DNA of 64,000 nucleotides, taken from Micromonospora ferruginea (GTDB lineage Bacteria > Actinomycetota > Actinomycetes > Mycobacteriales > Micromonosporaceae). Under the pieces are notes generated by a model. It was not told the origin of the DNA. It did not search any database and worked only from the letters and a program-made list of their open reading frames with translations. The position numbers and the translations under genes were made by a program. The stretch covers positions 306,001-370,000 of the forward strand of contig NZ_CP059322.2 of the NCBI RefSeq assembly GCF_013694245.2, written 5' to 3'. Positions within the stretch are counted from its first letter, which is position 1; every line of letters begins with the position of its first letter. Positions 1 to 8,640 of the stretch are shown in pieces.

Positions 1-504
1 CCCACCGTCCAGCGGCGCGGCCGGCAGCACGTTGAACAGGGCCAGCAGCACGTTGATCCCGGCCAGCCAGGACAGCGCGCCGAGCAGCAGCCCGTGCCCG
101 CCGGCCACCGCGACGGCCACCGCGATCGCGCCGAACACCACGCCGATGACCAGGCTGACCAGCGGCCCCACCCCGGCGATCCGCAGCTCGGCCCCGGGGT
201 CCTTCGCCTCGCCCTTCAACTCGGCCACGCCGCCGAAGAGCCAGAGCGTGATCCCCTCGACCTCGATGCCGTTGCGCTTGGCCACCACCGCGTGCGACAC
301 CTCGTGGGCGAGCAGGCCGACGAAGAAGACCACCGCGGCGGCCAGCCCGGCGGCGACGTAGGCGAGCGTGGCATGACCGGGGTACGAGCGGGGGAACAGG
401 CTGGCCGACAGCGTCCAGGCGATCAGCACGAAGATGACCAGGACACTCCAGTTGACGCCGACGGGTACGCCCGCGACCCGGCCGAGCCGGAAACTCGCCC
501 TCAT
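1..504 (-). CDS. Site-2 protease family (M50B) zinc metalloprotease, N-terminal part
   Basis: Reading leftwards from the ATG at 504, the frame stays open to the window edge, so the C-terminus (usually a CBS-domain region in this subfamily) lies outside. The translation shows a membrane-embedded metalloprotease: an N-terminal hydrophobic helix, then LLAHEVSHA, which carries the HExxH zinc motif, and near the window edge NVLPAAPLDGG, matching the family NxxPxxPLDGG motif with the third zinc ligand. Such enzymes cut substrates inside membranes, often anti-sigma factors, but nothing here identifies a substrate. It is divergent from the vapBC-like pair, with about 60 bp between the starts. The family call is firm; the physiological role is unknown. 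Confidence 0.85.
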   Translation of the reverse strand, partial: MRASFRLGRVAGVPVGVNWSVLVIFVLIAWTLSASLFPRSYPGHATLAYVAAGLAAAVVFFVGLLAHEVSHAVVAKRNGIEVEGITLWLFGGVAELKGEAKDPGAELRIAGVGPLVSLVIGVVFGAIAVAVAVAGGHGLLLGALSWLAGINVLLALFNVLPAAPLDGG

Positions 505-565
505 CGCTCCGTCATACCCCGCACGTCGCCCCGGTAACGGAGTATGCGCCGACTATGCTGAGAGT

Positions 566-850
566 ATGACGAGGCGCATCACCATCAGCCTGCCCGACGA
601 CGTTGCCGAGTACGTCGAGCGCTCGCACGGCACGACCTCCGGCTTCATCGCGGACGTCCTGCGGCGGAAGATGCGGGCCGACGGCCTGCGGGCACGCTGG
701 GCCGAGCACGGCTACGTGGTGACCGACGAGGACGTCGAACGCGCGCGCCGCCGGCTGGCGGAGCAACCGCCGATCACCGACGAGCAGCACGACCGGAACA
801 TGCGGTGGCTCCGCCAGTTCGGTGACGACGAGGGCTCGGCGGCGGCGTGA
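566..850 (+). CDS. Ribbon-helix-helix antitoxin (VapB-like)
   Basis: A 94-residue protein that opens MTRRITISLPDDVAEYV, the typical beta-strand plus helix start of a CopG/RHH DNA-binding domain; the charged C-terminal half would hold the toxin-binding region. I chose ATG 566, not the longer open frame from 434, because the RHH fold starts exactly there and a TATGCT box sits at 554-559, six bases upstream, as expected for a leaderless transcript. Its TGA overlaps the GTG of the downstream PIN gene (GTGA), so the two are translationally coupled. By family analogy it neutralises the partner and represses its own promoter. Confidence 0.8.
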   Translation: MTRRITISLPDDVAEYVERSHGTTSGFIADVLRRKMRADGLRARWAEHGYVVTDEDVERARRRLAEQPPITDEQHDRNMRWLRQFGDDEGSAAA

Positions 851-1257
851 ACGGGCTCGTCCTGGACACCTCCGCGCTTCTCGCGTACGCCTCCGGAGAC
901 AGCGTCGAGCCCGGCGCGTTGCTGACCCTCGCCCAGGAGGACCCGGAGCAGGAGGTGTGGATCCCGGCGCTCTGCCTGGGCCAGGCGCAGCTCCAACTCG
1001 CCGGGACGCCGGCCACCGACCTGCTCGACCTCCTCCTCGACGCCGACCGGGACATCCGGGTCGCGGTGTACGACGGCCCGACCAGCCGGCGAGTGGCCCG
1101 GATCGCCGCGAGCGGCAAGGTGCCCCTCGACGTGGCCCACGCCGTCGCCACCGCCGTCCTCTACCGGTGTTACCTGGTGACCCGGGACGCCCCGACGGTG
1201 GCCGCGGTGGCCCCACCCGATCTGGAGATCCTCGACATCGCCGAGTCCTGGGAGTGA
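847..1257 (+). CDS. PIN-domain ribonuclease toxin (VapC-like)
   Basis: A 136-residue protein starting at a GTG that overlaps the antitoxin stop. The first acidic site is clear (VLDTSALLAY, Asp7). Later acidic positions fit VPLDVAHAVATA and VTRDAPTVAA, the usual third and fourth PIN sites. The expected Glu in the second helix is not obvious: that stretch reads IPALCLGQAQ, with Gln/Gly there, so the metal site may be incomplete. VapC enzymes cleave tRNA or rRNA when the antitoxin is lost. Order and coupling support a toxin-antitoxin pair; activity is less certain because of the altered site. Confidence 0.78.
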   Translation: MNGLVLDTSALLAYASGDSVEPGALLTLAQEDPEQEVWIPALCLGQAQLQLAGTPATDLLDLLLDADRDIRVAVYDGPTSRRVARIAASGKVPLDVAHAVATAVLYRCYLVTRDAPTVAAVAPPDLEILDIAESWE

Positions 1258-1264
1258 GCCGTGG

Positions 1265-2113
1265 TCAGCGGCGGGGCGCCTCGCTGACCACCGTCGGGGA
1301 GAACTCGTTCGCCGCCTCGACCGCCCACTCCAGCGCGAAGTCGGCCTCCTCCTCCCAACCCGGCTCGCCGCCGACGAAGTGCGACCGGCCGGGGAACTCC
1401 CGATAGCCGGTGACCGCCGTCGAGCCGCGGTAGAGGTTGGCCAGGCTGGTGGCGAGCGACGGCGGGATCACGTGGTCCTCGCCGCCGGCGGTGATCAGCA
1501 GCGGGGCGCAGTCGTCGCGCTTCCTGTCGACCTCGGTGGCCGAGTTCGGGTCCAGGTTGGCGAACGAGCCCTCGAACAGCACGTGACCGGCGCCGGGGAC
1601 GGCGTACCGCTCCCAGGCGGCGTCGGACTCCGCGCGGGTGAGCGTGTTGCCGAAGGCGTACCGGAAGTCCTCGGCGGTGAACGGGACGGCGCGGTGCCGG
1701 TTGGCCGGGTTGTGCAGGATGGAGAACCCGGAGCGCAGCGTGCTCAGCGGCAGCTTCAGCACGCCCTTGACCGGTGCCGGGTGCACGCCGACGACGGCGG
1801 CGCCGAACCGGCGGTCCCGCAGCAGTTGGGCGACCAGGCCGCCGAACGAGTGCCCCATGACGATCGGCGGCCGGGGCAGCTCCCGGATGATCGCCGCGTA
1901 GTGCGCGACGATGTCGGCGATCCGCTGGCCGGCGATCGGCGTCGGATCGGCCCGCAGCTCCTCGACCTCGCGGTCCATGCCGGGCCAGGCCGGGGTGAGC
2001 ACCCGGAACCCGCGCGCCGCGTAGCGCTCGGCCCAGTGCTCCCAGCTCCGCGACGTCATCCACAGCCCGTGGATGAGCACGATCGTGTCGACGCGTCCGG
2101 TCGGTACGCCCAT
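1265..2113 (-). CDS. Alpha/beta hydrolase
   Basis: A 282-residue cytoplasmic alpha/beta hydrolase with no signal peptide. Visible elements are the oxyanion HG motif (LIHGLWMTSRSWEHW), the nucleophile elbow GHSFGG, an acidic residue in GGEDHVIPP, and the C-terminal catalytic histidine in GRSHFVGG. This is the normal Ser-Asp-His order and a usual length for esterases and lipases of the family. It points away from the ABC transporter; its 3' end lies eight bases from the end of the PIN gene (convergent). A palindromic repeat lies in its upstream region. The substrate cannot be told from sequence. Confidence 0.8.
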   Translation of the reverse strand: MGVPTGRVDTIVLIHGLWMTSRSWEHWAERYAARGFRVLTPAWPGMDREVEELRADPTPIAGQRIADIVAHYAAIIRELPRPPIVMGHSFGGLVAQLLRDRRFGAAVVGVHPAPVKGVLKLPLSTLRSGFSILHNPANRHRAVPFTAEDFRYAFGNTLTRAESDAAWERYAVPGAGHVLFEGSFANLDPNSATEVDRKRDDCAPLLITAGGEDHVIPPSLATSLANLYRGSTAVTGYREFPGRSHFVGGEPGWEEEADFALEWAVEAANEFSPTVVSEAPRR

Positions 2114-2158
2114 GCTGCGGCTTACCCGGCCCGGCGGCCCTCACTCCACGCGCGGCTC

Positions 2159-2210
2159 GTTGAGAAGGGCCTCTTCTCTACCGCAGGCGTTAACCGGGGC
2201 CCCTCCTTAC
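2159..2210 (-). repeat. GC-box palindromic repeat, copy 1 (degenerate)
   Basis: On the minus strand it reads TAAGGAGGGGCCCCGG, then TTAACGCCTGCGGTAGAG, then a decayed second box. It is the most diverged of the family and the only copy not beside a stop codon: it lies between the divergent hydrolase and ABC transporter genes. See copies at 5794, 13243, 15845, 37901, 38236 and 51455. Confidence 0.7.
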
Positions 2211-2285
2211 GCCTGACAAATGTAATGGGCGGGAGGTGACGGGTGCTCCGGGGAGCGGGGCGGCGCGGGCCGGAGCATCATGGGC

Positions 2286-3173
<888 letters not shown>

Positions 3174-3191
3174 CCCGCCGGGAGCCTCGCC

Positions 3192-3998
3192 ATGACCGCC
3201 ACCACCTCGTCCGATTCCAGCATCGCGGCCCGCCTGGCCGACCGCCGGCCGCCCGCCCTGGGTGGCTTCTCCGCCGCCGTACTCGCCATCGAGATCCGCC
3301 GGGTGCTGCGCAACCGCCGCACGCTGATGTTCATCCTGGTCATGCCGGCGGTGTTCTTCCTCCTGTTCGGGCTGCCCTCGCGCGGCGACAAGCTGGACAA
3401 CGGCCTGCCGGTCACCGGCTGGATCATGATCAGCCTGGCCGTGTACGCGGCCATGGTCGCCACCACCAGCGCCGGCGCCGCCGTCGCCACCGAACGCGCG
3501 CTGGGCTGGAGCCGGCAGTTACGGCTCACCCCGCTGCGGCCCGCCGCGTACGTGGCGACGAAGGTGGCCACCGCGATGGTGCTCGGCCTGCTCGGCGTGC
3601 TCGTCGAGTTCGCCGTCGGCGCCGCCTCCGGGGTGCGGCTGCCGGCCCACGTCTGGCTGGAGTCCGGCCTGACCGCCTGGCTTGGCTCGCTGGTCTTCGC
3701 CGCGTTCGGCCTCTTCGTCGGCTACCTCGCCCCGGCCGAGAACGTCATGCAGTTCATGGGCCCGGCGCTGGCCATCCTGGCCATGCTGGGCGGCCTGTTC
3801 GTTCCGCTCGATCTGCTGCCCGACGTGATGCAGCAGATCGCCAAGTTCACCCCGGTGTACGGGGTCGGTCAGCTCGCTCGCGCGCCGCTGACCGGCACCG
3901 GGGTGGACTGGGCGGCGGTCGGCAACGTGGCCGCCTGGACCGCGTTCTTCGGTCTCGGCGCGACCCGCCTGTTCCGCCGCGACACCACCCGGGTCTGA
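3192..3998 (+). CDS. ABC-2 type transporter permease
   Basis: A 268-residue polytopic membrane protein of the ABC2_membrane type. It has a cytoplasmic N-terminus, a first membrane helix after RRVLRNRRTLMFI, and about six hydrophobic segments in all. The cytoplasmic loop TERALGWSRQLRLTPLRP is typical of NatB/DrrB-like permeases, where it meets the ATPase. A GGGAG ribosome site precedes ATG 3192. It is co-oriented with and immediately downstream of its ATPase, and upstream of the histidine kinase gene. Substrate unknown; drug, lipid or peptide export are the usual options. Confidence 0.88.
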   Translation: MTATTSSDSSIAARLADRRPPALGGFSAAVLAIEIRRVLRNRRTLMFILVMPAVFFLLFGLPSRGDKLDNGLPVTGWIMISLAVYAAMVATTSAGAAVATERALGWSRQLRLTPLRPAAYVATKVATAMVLGLLGVLVEFAVGAASGVRLPAHVWLESGLTAWLGSLVFAAFGLFVGYLAPAENVMQFMGPALAILAMLGGLFVPLDLLPDVMQQIAKFTPVYGVGQLARAPLTGTGVDWAAVGNVAAWTAFFGLGATRLFRRDTTRV

Positions 3999-4027
3999 CC
4001 GGGGCGGCGGGCACTAGCGTGGTGGGC

Positions 4028-5176
4028 GTGACGTCGCCGACCGCCCCGGCCCGGCCGGTGAACCGCCGCCACTGGCGGTTCACCGGCTGGCTGCTGGCGG
4101 CGGTCTGGCTCTTCTTCCTCAACATCCCGTTCGTCACCGCGCTGCACCAGCCGGAGCTGTGGCGGCGGCTGCTCGGGCTCGGCTCGGTGCTCACGTTCGC
4201 CGTGGCGTACGTGCTGATCTTCGAGTGGGGCCGCTCCCGCCGGCAACGGCACGTCCCGATCCCGGTCGGCCGGGCCCGGGCGCTGATCGCGCTGCTGCTC
4301 GTGCTCGGCCTGGCCGGCATCCCGGGCACCGGCGGCGACTGGCTGACCACGCTGGTCTTCGTGGCCGCCGCCGCGGTGTTCCTGCTGCCGTCGGTGGAAT
4401 CCCTGGTCGTGGTGGTGCTGGCCGCGGCGACCCCGCCGGTGACCTCGCACCTCGTGCCCGGCTGGGAGTCGGAGAGCACGGTGGTCTTCGCCGTGCTGCT
4501 CGCCTCGTTCGCCATGTTCGGGGTGAGCCGGCTGGCCCAGCGCAACGGCGAACTGCAGGCCGCCCAGCAGGAGATCCACCGGCTCGCGGTGGCCGAGGAA
4601 CGCGCCCGCACCGCCCGGGACCTCCACGACATCCTCGGGCACTCGCTCACCGTGGTGGCGGTCAAGGCCGAACTGGCCGGCCGGTTGCTGGAGCTGGACC
4701 CGGCCCGGGCCGCCGTCGAGATCGCCGACGTGGAACGGCTGGCCCGGGAGGCGCTGGCCGACGTGCGGGGCACCGTCGGGGCGTACCGCGGGGTGGACCT
4801 GGCCTCCGAACTGGCCGGCGCCCGGTCGGCGCTGGCCGCCGCGGGCGTCGCCGCGGAACTGCCGGAGACGGTGCCGGAGCTGCCGACGGACCGGGACGAG
4901 CTGTTCGGCTGGGCGGTCCGCGAGGGGGTCACCAACGTGGTGCGGCACAGCGGCGCGCGGCGCTGCGTGATCCGGGTGGACGCGGCGGCGGTGGAGGTCC
5001 GCGACGACGGCCGGGGGCCGGCCGGTGAGCCGGCGGGTGCCGGGCACGGGCTGGTCGGGCTGCGCGAGCGGGCCGACCGGTTGGATGCCACCGTGACGGT
5101 GGGCCGGGCGCCCGGCGGGCGCGGTTTCCTGCTCCGGGTCACGATGCCCGACACGAACGGGAGGGCCCGCGGGTGA
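4028..5176 (+). CDS. Sensor histidine kinase, DesK/NarL-type (HisKA_3)
   Basis: Starts at GTG 4028, seven bases after a TAGCGT box (4015-4020), so it is probably leaderless. Residues 1-180 hold about five membrane helices without a large external domain, suggesting membrane-state or intramembrane sensing as in DesK. The dimerisation/phosphoacceptor region ARTARDLHDILGHSLTVV carries the phosphorylated His. The ATP-binding domain shows the N-box REGVTNVVRHS, G1 VRDDGRGP and G2 GHGLVGLRERADRL. The stop overlaps the regulator start by four bases (GTGA). Together with the preceding ABC-2 genes it forms a likely export-and-sensing operon. Confidence 0.9.
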   Translation: MTSPTAPARPVNRRHWRFTGWLLAAVWLFFLNIPFVTALHQPELWRRLLGLGSVLTFAVAYVLIFEWGRSRRQRHVPIPVGRARALIALLLVLGLAGIPGTGGDWLTTLVFVAAAAVFLLPSVESLVVVVLAAATPPVTSHLVPGWESESTVVFAVLLASFAMFGVSRLAQRNGELQAAQQEIHRLAVAEERARTARDLHDILGHSLTVVAVKAELAGRLLELDPARAAVEIADVERLAREALADVRGTVGAYRGVDLASELAGARSALAAAGVAAELPETVPELPTDRDELFGWAVREGVTNVVRHSGARRCVIRVDAAAVEVRDDGRGPAGEPAGAGHGLVGLRERADRLDATVTVGRAPGGRGFLLRVTMPDTNGRARG

Positions 5177-5793
5177 CCGATCCGATCCGACTGCTGCTCG
5201 CCGACGACCAGGCGCTGGTCCGGGGCGCGCTGGCCGCGCTGCTGTCGCTGGAGCCGGACCTCACCGTGGTGGCGGAGGTGAGCCGGGGCGACGAGGTGGT
5301 GCCGGCGGCGCTGCGCGCCCACCCCGACGTGGCGCTGCTCGACGTGGAGATGCCGGGGATGGACGGGGTGGCGGCGGCGGCGGCGCTGCGCGCCGCGCTG
5401 CCCGACTGCCGGGTGCTGGTGGTGACCACGTTCGGCCGGCCCGGCTACCTGCGTCGGGCGATGGAGGCGGGCGCGAACGGCTTCGTGGTCAAGGACACCC
5501 CGGCCCGCCAGCTCGCCGACGCGGTCCGCCGGGCGCACGCCGGCCTGCGGGTGGTCGACCCGACGCTGGCCGCGGAGACGCTGGCCACCGGGGCGAGCCC
5601 GCTCACCGAGCGGGAGACCGAGGTGCTGCGTACGGCGCGGGGCGGCGGCACGGTGGCCGAACTGGCGGCGACGCTGCACCTGTCCGAGGGCACGGTCCGC
5701 AACCACCTGTCGTCGGCGATCGGCAAGACCGGCGCCCGCAACCGCGCCGACGCCGTCCGCCTGGCCGAGACCAACGGTTGGCTGCTGGGGTGA
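5173..5793 (+). CDS. Response regulator, NarL/DesR type with LuxR HTH
   Basis: A 206-residue two-domain regulator. The receiver domain has the acidic pair ADDQ near the start, the phosphoacceptor in LLDVEMPGMDG, Thr in VTTFGRPG and Lys in VVKDTPARQ. The C-terminal LuxR helix-turn-helix spans LTERETEVLRTARGGGTVAELAA and the recognition helix EGTVRNHLSSAIGK. It is coupled to the kinase by a GTGA overlap and probably controls the ABC-2 exporter upstream, as in DesKR-type loci; the targets are inferred from position only. Its TGA stop abuts the palindromic repeat at 5794. Confidence 0.92.
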   Translation: MTDPIRLLLADDQALVRGALAALLSLEPDLTVVAEVSRGDEVVPAALRAHPDVALLDVEMPGMDGVAAAAALRAALPDCRVLVVTTFGRPGYLRRAMEAGANGFVVKDTPARQLADAVRRAHAGLRVVDPTLAAETLATGASPLTERETEVLRTARGGGTVAELAATLHLSEGTVRNHLSSAIGKTGARNRADAVRLAETNGWLLG

Positions 5794-5876
5794 AAGGCGG
5801 GGGCCCCGGTTAACGCATTCGGTAGAGGCGGGGGCCCCGCTTAACCGGCGCCTGTTAAGCGGGGGCCCCGCCTAAC
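5794..5876 (+). repeat. GC-box palindromic repeat, copy 2 (three boxes)
   Basis: Begins directly after the response-regulator stop codon. It has three self-complementary boxes, each containing GGGGGCCCC, separated by TTAACGCATTCGGTAGAG and by TTAACCGGCGCCTGTTAA. Each box alone can form a hairpin and the boxes can pair with each other, so it may act as a transcription terminator. Confidence 0.8.
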
Positions 5877-5877
5877 G

Positions 5878-5942
5878 TGGGCGGGGCGGGGCGGGGCGGG
5901 GCGGGCGGGGGCGGGGCGGGCGGGGGCGGGGTGGGCGGGGGA
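5878..5942. repeat. G-rich low-complexity tract (GGGGC repeats)
   Basis: About 65 bases of GGGGC/GGGCGGGG units on the plus strand, with no gene. It holds many more than four G-runs and could form G-quadruplex DNA or RNA on that strand. It lies between the palindromic repeat and the 3' end of the L,D-transpeptidase, in a convergent intergenic region. Confidence 0.75.
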
Positions 5943-5943
5943 G

Positions 5944-6831
5944 TCAGGGGAGACGGTCGACGACGACGAGGCCGGTGCCGGGGGCCAGGGCGGCGAGGAG
6001 CTGGCGCTGGGCGCTGCGGGTCAACCGGATGCAGCCGTTGGTGACGTTCTCGCCCAGCGTGTCGTCGTTGTGCCAGGTGTGCAGTCCGATGTGGGCGCCG
6101 CGCAGGCCGGTCGGCACCGCGTCCGGGTCGTCGGGGATCGCGCCGAGCGCGAAGATGTCCACCCCGCCGTAGACGTCCTGCGGGGGCGGGGTGCGGCCGA
6201 GGACGAACGTGCGGCCGAGCGGGGTGAGCTGGCCGGACATGCCGAGGCTGACCGGCCAGGTGTGCACCGCCCGACCGTCGCGCAGCCAGGTGAGCCGGTG
6301 GGTGCGCCGTTCCACCACGATCTGGTCGCGCAGCACGACCGTGGTCCAGCCGCCGGCGGGCAGCCAGGCGACGGTGCGGTTGGCCGAGGGGAGCAGCACC
6401 GAGGTCCAGCCGGCGCGGCGCTCGACGATCGGCACGGTCAGCCGGACGTCGCTGATGGTCGGGGCGAGGAACGCCAGCGGCCGGCCGCCGGGCGCGTCGT
6501 ACGCGGCGACCTTGCCGTTGGGCCGCGCGCCCTCGCTCAGTGGCCGGGTGTCGGCCGGGGCCGGGTCGGCGGGGAAGCCGCGCGGCGCCGGGTCGTACGT
6601 GATGACCGGCAGGTCGGCGGGGGCGGGCGCGGCGGGCGGGACGGACTCGGCCGTCGACGGGGTCGGCGACGGCGGCCCGGTGGTGGCCGGCGCGACGGCG
6701 ACCGGGTTGGCCGCCGGGGCGCCGGTCAGCGCGTGGCCGACCAGCAGCGCGGTGGCCAGCAGCAGCGGTACGCCGAGCGCGGCGAACAGCCAGCCGGGTA
6801 TCCGCCGCCCGGTGATCTGGTCGAAAGGCAC
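5944..6831 (-). CDS. L,D-transpeptidase (YkuD) with N-terminal membrane anchor
   Basis: Cell-wall enzyme that forms 3-3 peptidoglycan cross-links or attaches proteins to the wall. The YkuD domain occupies about the last 130 residues, with HIGLHTWHN and the active-site segment NVTNGCIRLT bearing the catalytic Cys and conserved Arg. Before it lie one membrane helix (residues 15-35), a Pro/Ala/Thr-rich spacer and an SH3-like stretch. I chose GTG 6831, not the longer frame from 6882, because a TAGAGT box (6839-6844 on the minus strand) sits seven bases upstream and the longer start falls inside the terminator hairpin of the amylase gene. About 295 residues. Confidence 0.85.
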   Translation of the reverse strand: MPFDQITGRRIPGWLFAALGVPLLLATALLVGHALTGAPAANPVAVAPATTGPPSPTPSTAESVPPAAPAPADLPVITYDPAPRGFPADPAPADTRPLSEGARPNGKVAAYDAPGGRPLAFLAPTISDVRLTVPIVERRAGWTSVLLPSANRTVAWLPAGGWTTVVLRDQIVVERRTHRLTWLRDGRAVHTWPVSLGMSGQLTPLGRTFVLGRTPPPQDVYGGVDIFALGAIPDDPDAVPTGLRGAHIGLHTWHNDDTLGENVTNGCIRLTRSAQRQLLAALAPGTGLVVVDRLP

Positions 6832-6855
6832 GAAATCGACTCTAACCGGAGATGA

Positions 6856-6890
6856 CGCCCCCGTGCCGAAAACAGCCGGCACGGGGGGCG
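6856..6890 (-). terminator. Rho-independent-like terminator of the alpha-amylase gene
   Basis: An 11-bp perfect stem (CCCCCGTGCCG at 6858-6868 pairing with 6877-6887) with an AAAACAGC loop, a few bases after the amylase stop codon. There is no U tract, as is common in high-GC actinobacteria. Confidence 0.7.
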
Positions 6891-6897
6891 GGTGAGG

Positions 6898-8343
6898 TCA
6901 GCTCACCTTCGCTCCGACGTGGATGGCGATCCCGTCGTGCGCGTTGACGGTCCCGGCGAACCAGCCCGACGAGTCCACGGTGACCACCGGGCCGCTGCAC
7001 GAGCCGTTGCTGAACGTACCGTGGATGACGTCGCAGTAGCGACCGGCCGGCAGGCCGGTGTAGTAGGACCGGCCGCTCACCGCGAAGTCCTCGTCGTTGA
7101 GCGTCAGGTAGCCCTTGCCGGCCCGGCTGAACGCGATGTGCTGGTAGCCGTTGTCGTACCAGTTGGCGACCGCCGCGCCCTCGGTGGCGTTGCGGAAGCC
7201 GACCATGTTGGCGATCACTGGCCAGCGGTGCTCGCACTCCCAGCCGGAGTAGCAGGTGGTGTTGGTGATCCGGTTGCTGCCGTCCGACGGCGGGCCCTGG
7301 TCCTTGCCGCTGAACGTGAAGCTCGACATCACCGCCGGGGTGCCGTAGGGCCAGGCCAGCATGAACGCGTTGGCCAGGGCGTACTCGCCGCGGTCGCGGT
7401 AGGTGAGCACGCCGCCGTCGCGCTGGGTGTCGTGGTTGTCGGTGAAGACCACCGCCGATCCGCTCGGCAGGTAGCCCCAGGACTCGCCGAAGTTCTTCAG
7501 GTACGCGAGCCGCTCGTTGTTGAACATCCGGGCCAGGTCCTTGCCGTACCGGAACTCGTGCACGTCGCCGTTGCCGGTGTACTCGGTCGGCTGGACCGGC
7601 TCACCCGCGCCGTAGATGACCTCCTGCACCAGGTAGGCCGGGCGGGACAGCTTGGCCTTGATCGCCGCGATGTCGGCGGCCGGCATGTGCTTGCTGCCGT
7701 CCAGCCGGAACCCGTCCACGCCGAGCGAGAGCAGGTCGTTGAGGTACGTGGCGAGCCGGGTGCGGACGTAGTCCGACTCGGTCTTCAGGTCGGCGAGGTT
7801 GACCAGCTCGCAGTTCTGCACCTCGTACCGGTCGTTGTAGTTGGCGATGTCGTTGTTGCCGTTGCGGCCGCAGTAGTGGAAGTCCGCCGAGGAGTAGGTG
7901 CCCGGGTAGTTGTAGTGCCCGTACGACGTGCCGGCCCAGCCGGTTCCGCCGTTCTCCTGGCCGGACATGTGGTTGACCACGGCGTCGACGATCACCTTGA
8001 CGCCGGCGTTGTGGCAGGTGTTCACCATGGACTGGAACTGGGCGCGGGTGCCCTTGCGGGACTCGATCCGGTAGCTGACCGGCTGGTAGGACACCCACCA
8101 CGGGCTGCTGTTGACGTGCTCCTGCGGTGGGGACACCTGGACGTAGCCGTAGCCCTTGGGGCCGAGCGTGCTGGTGCACTCGCTTGCCACCGAGGTCCAG
8201 TTCCATTCGAAGAGCTGGACGATGACCTTCTTGCCGCCGGCGGGGGCGGCGGCGGCCGGGGGAGCCGCCACTGTGGTCGGGACGAGCAGGCTCGCGGCCA
8301 CGCCCAGGGCGAGCGCCGCGACGCGGCTTCGGCGTCGATGCAT
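6898..8343 (-). CDS. Secreted alpha-amylase (GH13)
   Basis: A 481-residue extracellular starch-degrading enzyme of the actinobacterial GH13 type. A signal peptide (RRRSRVAALALGVAASLLV, cleavage after an AAAA stretch near residue 34) is followed by the (beta/alpha)8 barrel. Conserved blocks are VIVDAVVNHM, the nucleophile Asp in DGFRLDGSKH, the acid/base Glu in LVQEVIYG and the transition-state Asp in VFTDNHDTQ. A C-terminal beta domain follows and there is no starch-binding module. ATG 8343 is used. An inverted repeat upstream (8407-8459) is a candidate operator. The terminator at 6856 ends the single-gene transcript. Confidence 0.95.
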   Translation of the reverse strand: MHRRRSRVAALALGVAASLLVPTTVAAPPAAAAPAGGKKVIVQLFEWNWTSVASECTSTLGPKGYGYVQVSPPQEHVNSSPWWVSYQPVSYRIESRKGTRAQFQSMVNTCHNAGVKVIVDAVVNHMSGQENGGTGWAGTSYGHYNYPGTYSSADFHYCGRNGNNDIANYNDRYEVQNCELVNLADLKTESDYVRTRLATYLNDLLSLGVDGFRLDGSKHMPAADIAAIKAKLSRPAYLVQEVIYGAGEPVQPTEYTGNGDVHEFRYGKDLARMFNNERLAYLKNFGESWGYLPSGSAVVFTDNHDTQRDGGVLTYRDRGEYALANAFMLAWPYGTPAVMSSFTFSGKDQGPPSDGSNRITNTTCYSGWECEHRWPVIANMVGFRNATEGAAVANWYDNGYQHIAFSRAGKGYLTLNDEDFAVSGRSYYTGLPAGRYCDVIHGTFSNGSCSGPVVTVDSSGWFAGTVNAHDGIAIHVGAKVS

Positions 8344-8640
8344 CAGGACTCCTCGGGGGTACGGGGGTACGGGGGAGTGGAGCCTGGGGAGGGCGTTGGT
8401 GCCGGCTTCTTGCAGCCGGCCTTGAAATTTTCCGCAAGGTTACGAGCATGTTGCAAGAAATGTCAACGCATGGGCATCCGTCGTTGCGTGCCGTGCTACA
8501 CGCGCGTCCGGTCGGGACGGTTCGAGGATCCGGTCGAGAAATTCGCCACCGGAGGTGATCCGTCCGGGCCGCCGCTCCGTACCTGAGGTGGGAGCAGGGT
8601 CGGCCGGTGGGGGCGCCGCCGCGAGACGATCGAGGAGCAG
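8344..8640 (-). promoter_or_regulatory. Divergent upstream region with inverted repeat TTCTTGCA/TGCAAGAA
   Basis: This 297-bp gap separates amylase (minus) from the cytochrome operon (plus). It contains an AT-richer patch around 8425-8465 and perfect 8-bp inverted arms TTCTTGCA (8407-8414) and TGCAAGAA (8452-8459), with CGCAAGG between them. Streptomyces amylase promoters are reported to carry repeated TTGCA-type sites bound by LacI-family regulators; the assignment here is by resemblance only. No other gene is seen in the gap. Confidence 0.45.

Noticed and set aside
6831..6882. Upstream GTG start for the L,D-transpeptidase at 6882
   Set aside because: It lies inside the terminator hairpin of the amylase gene, and a better leaderless signal precedes GTG 6831.
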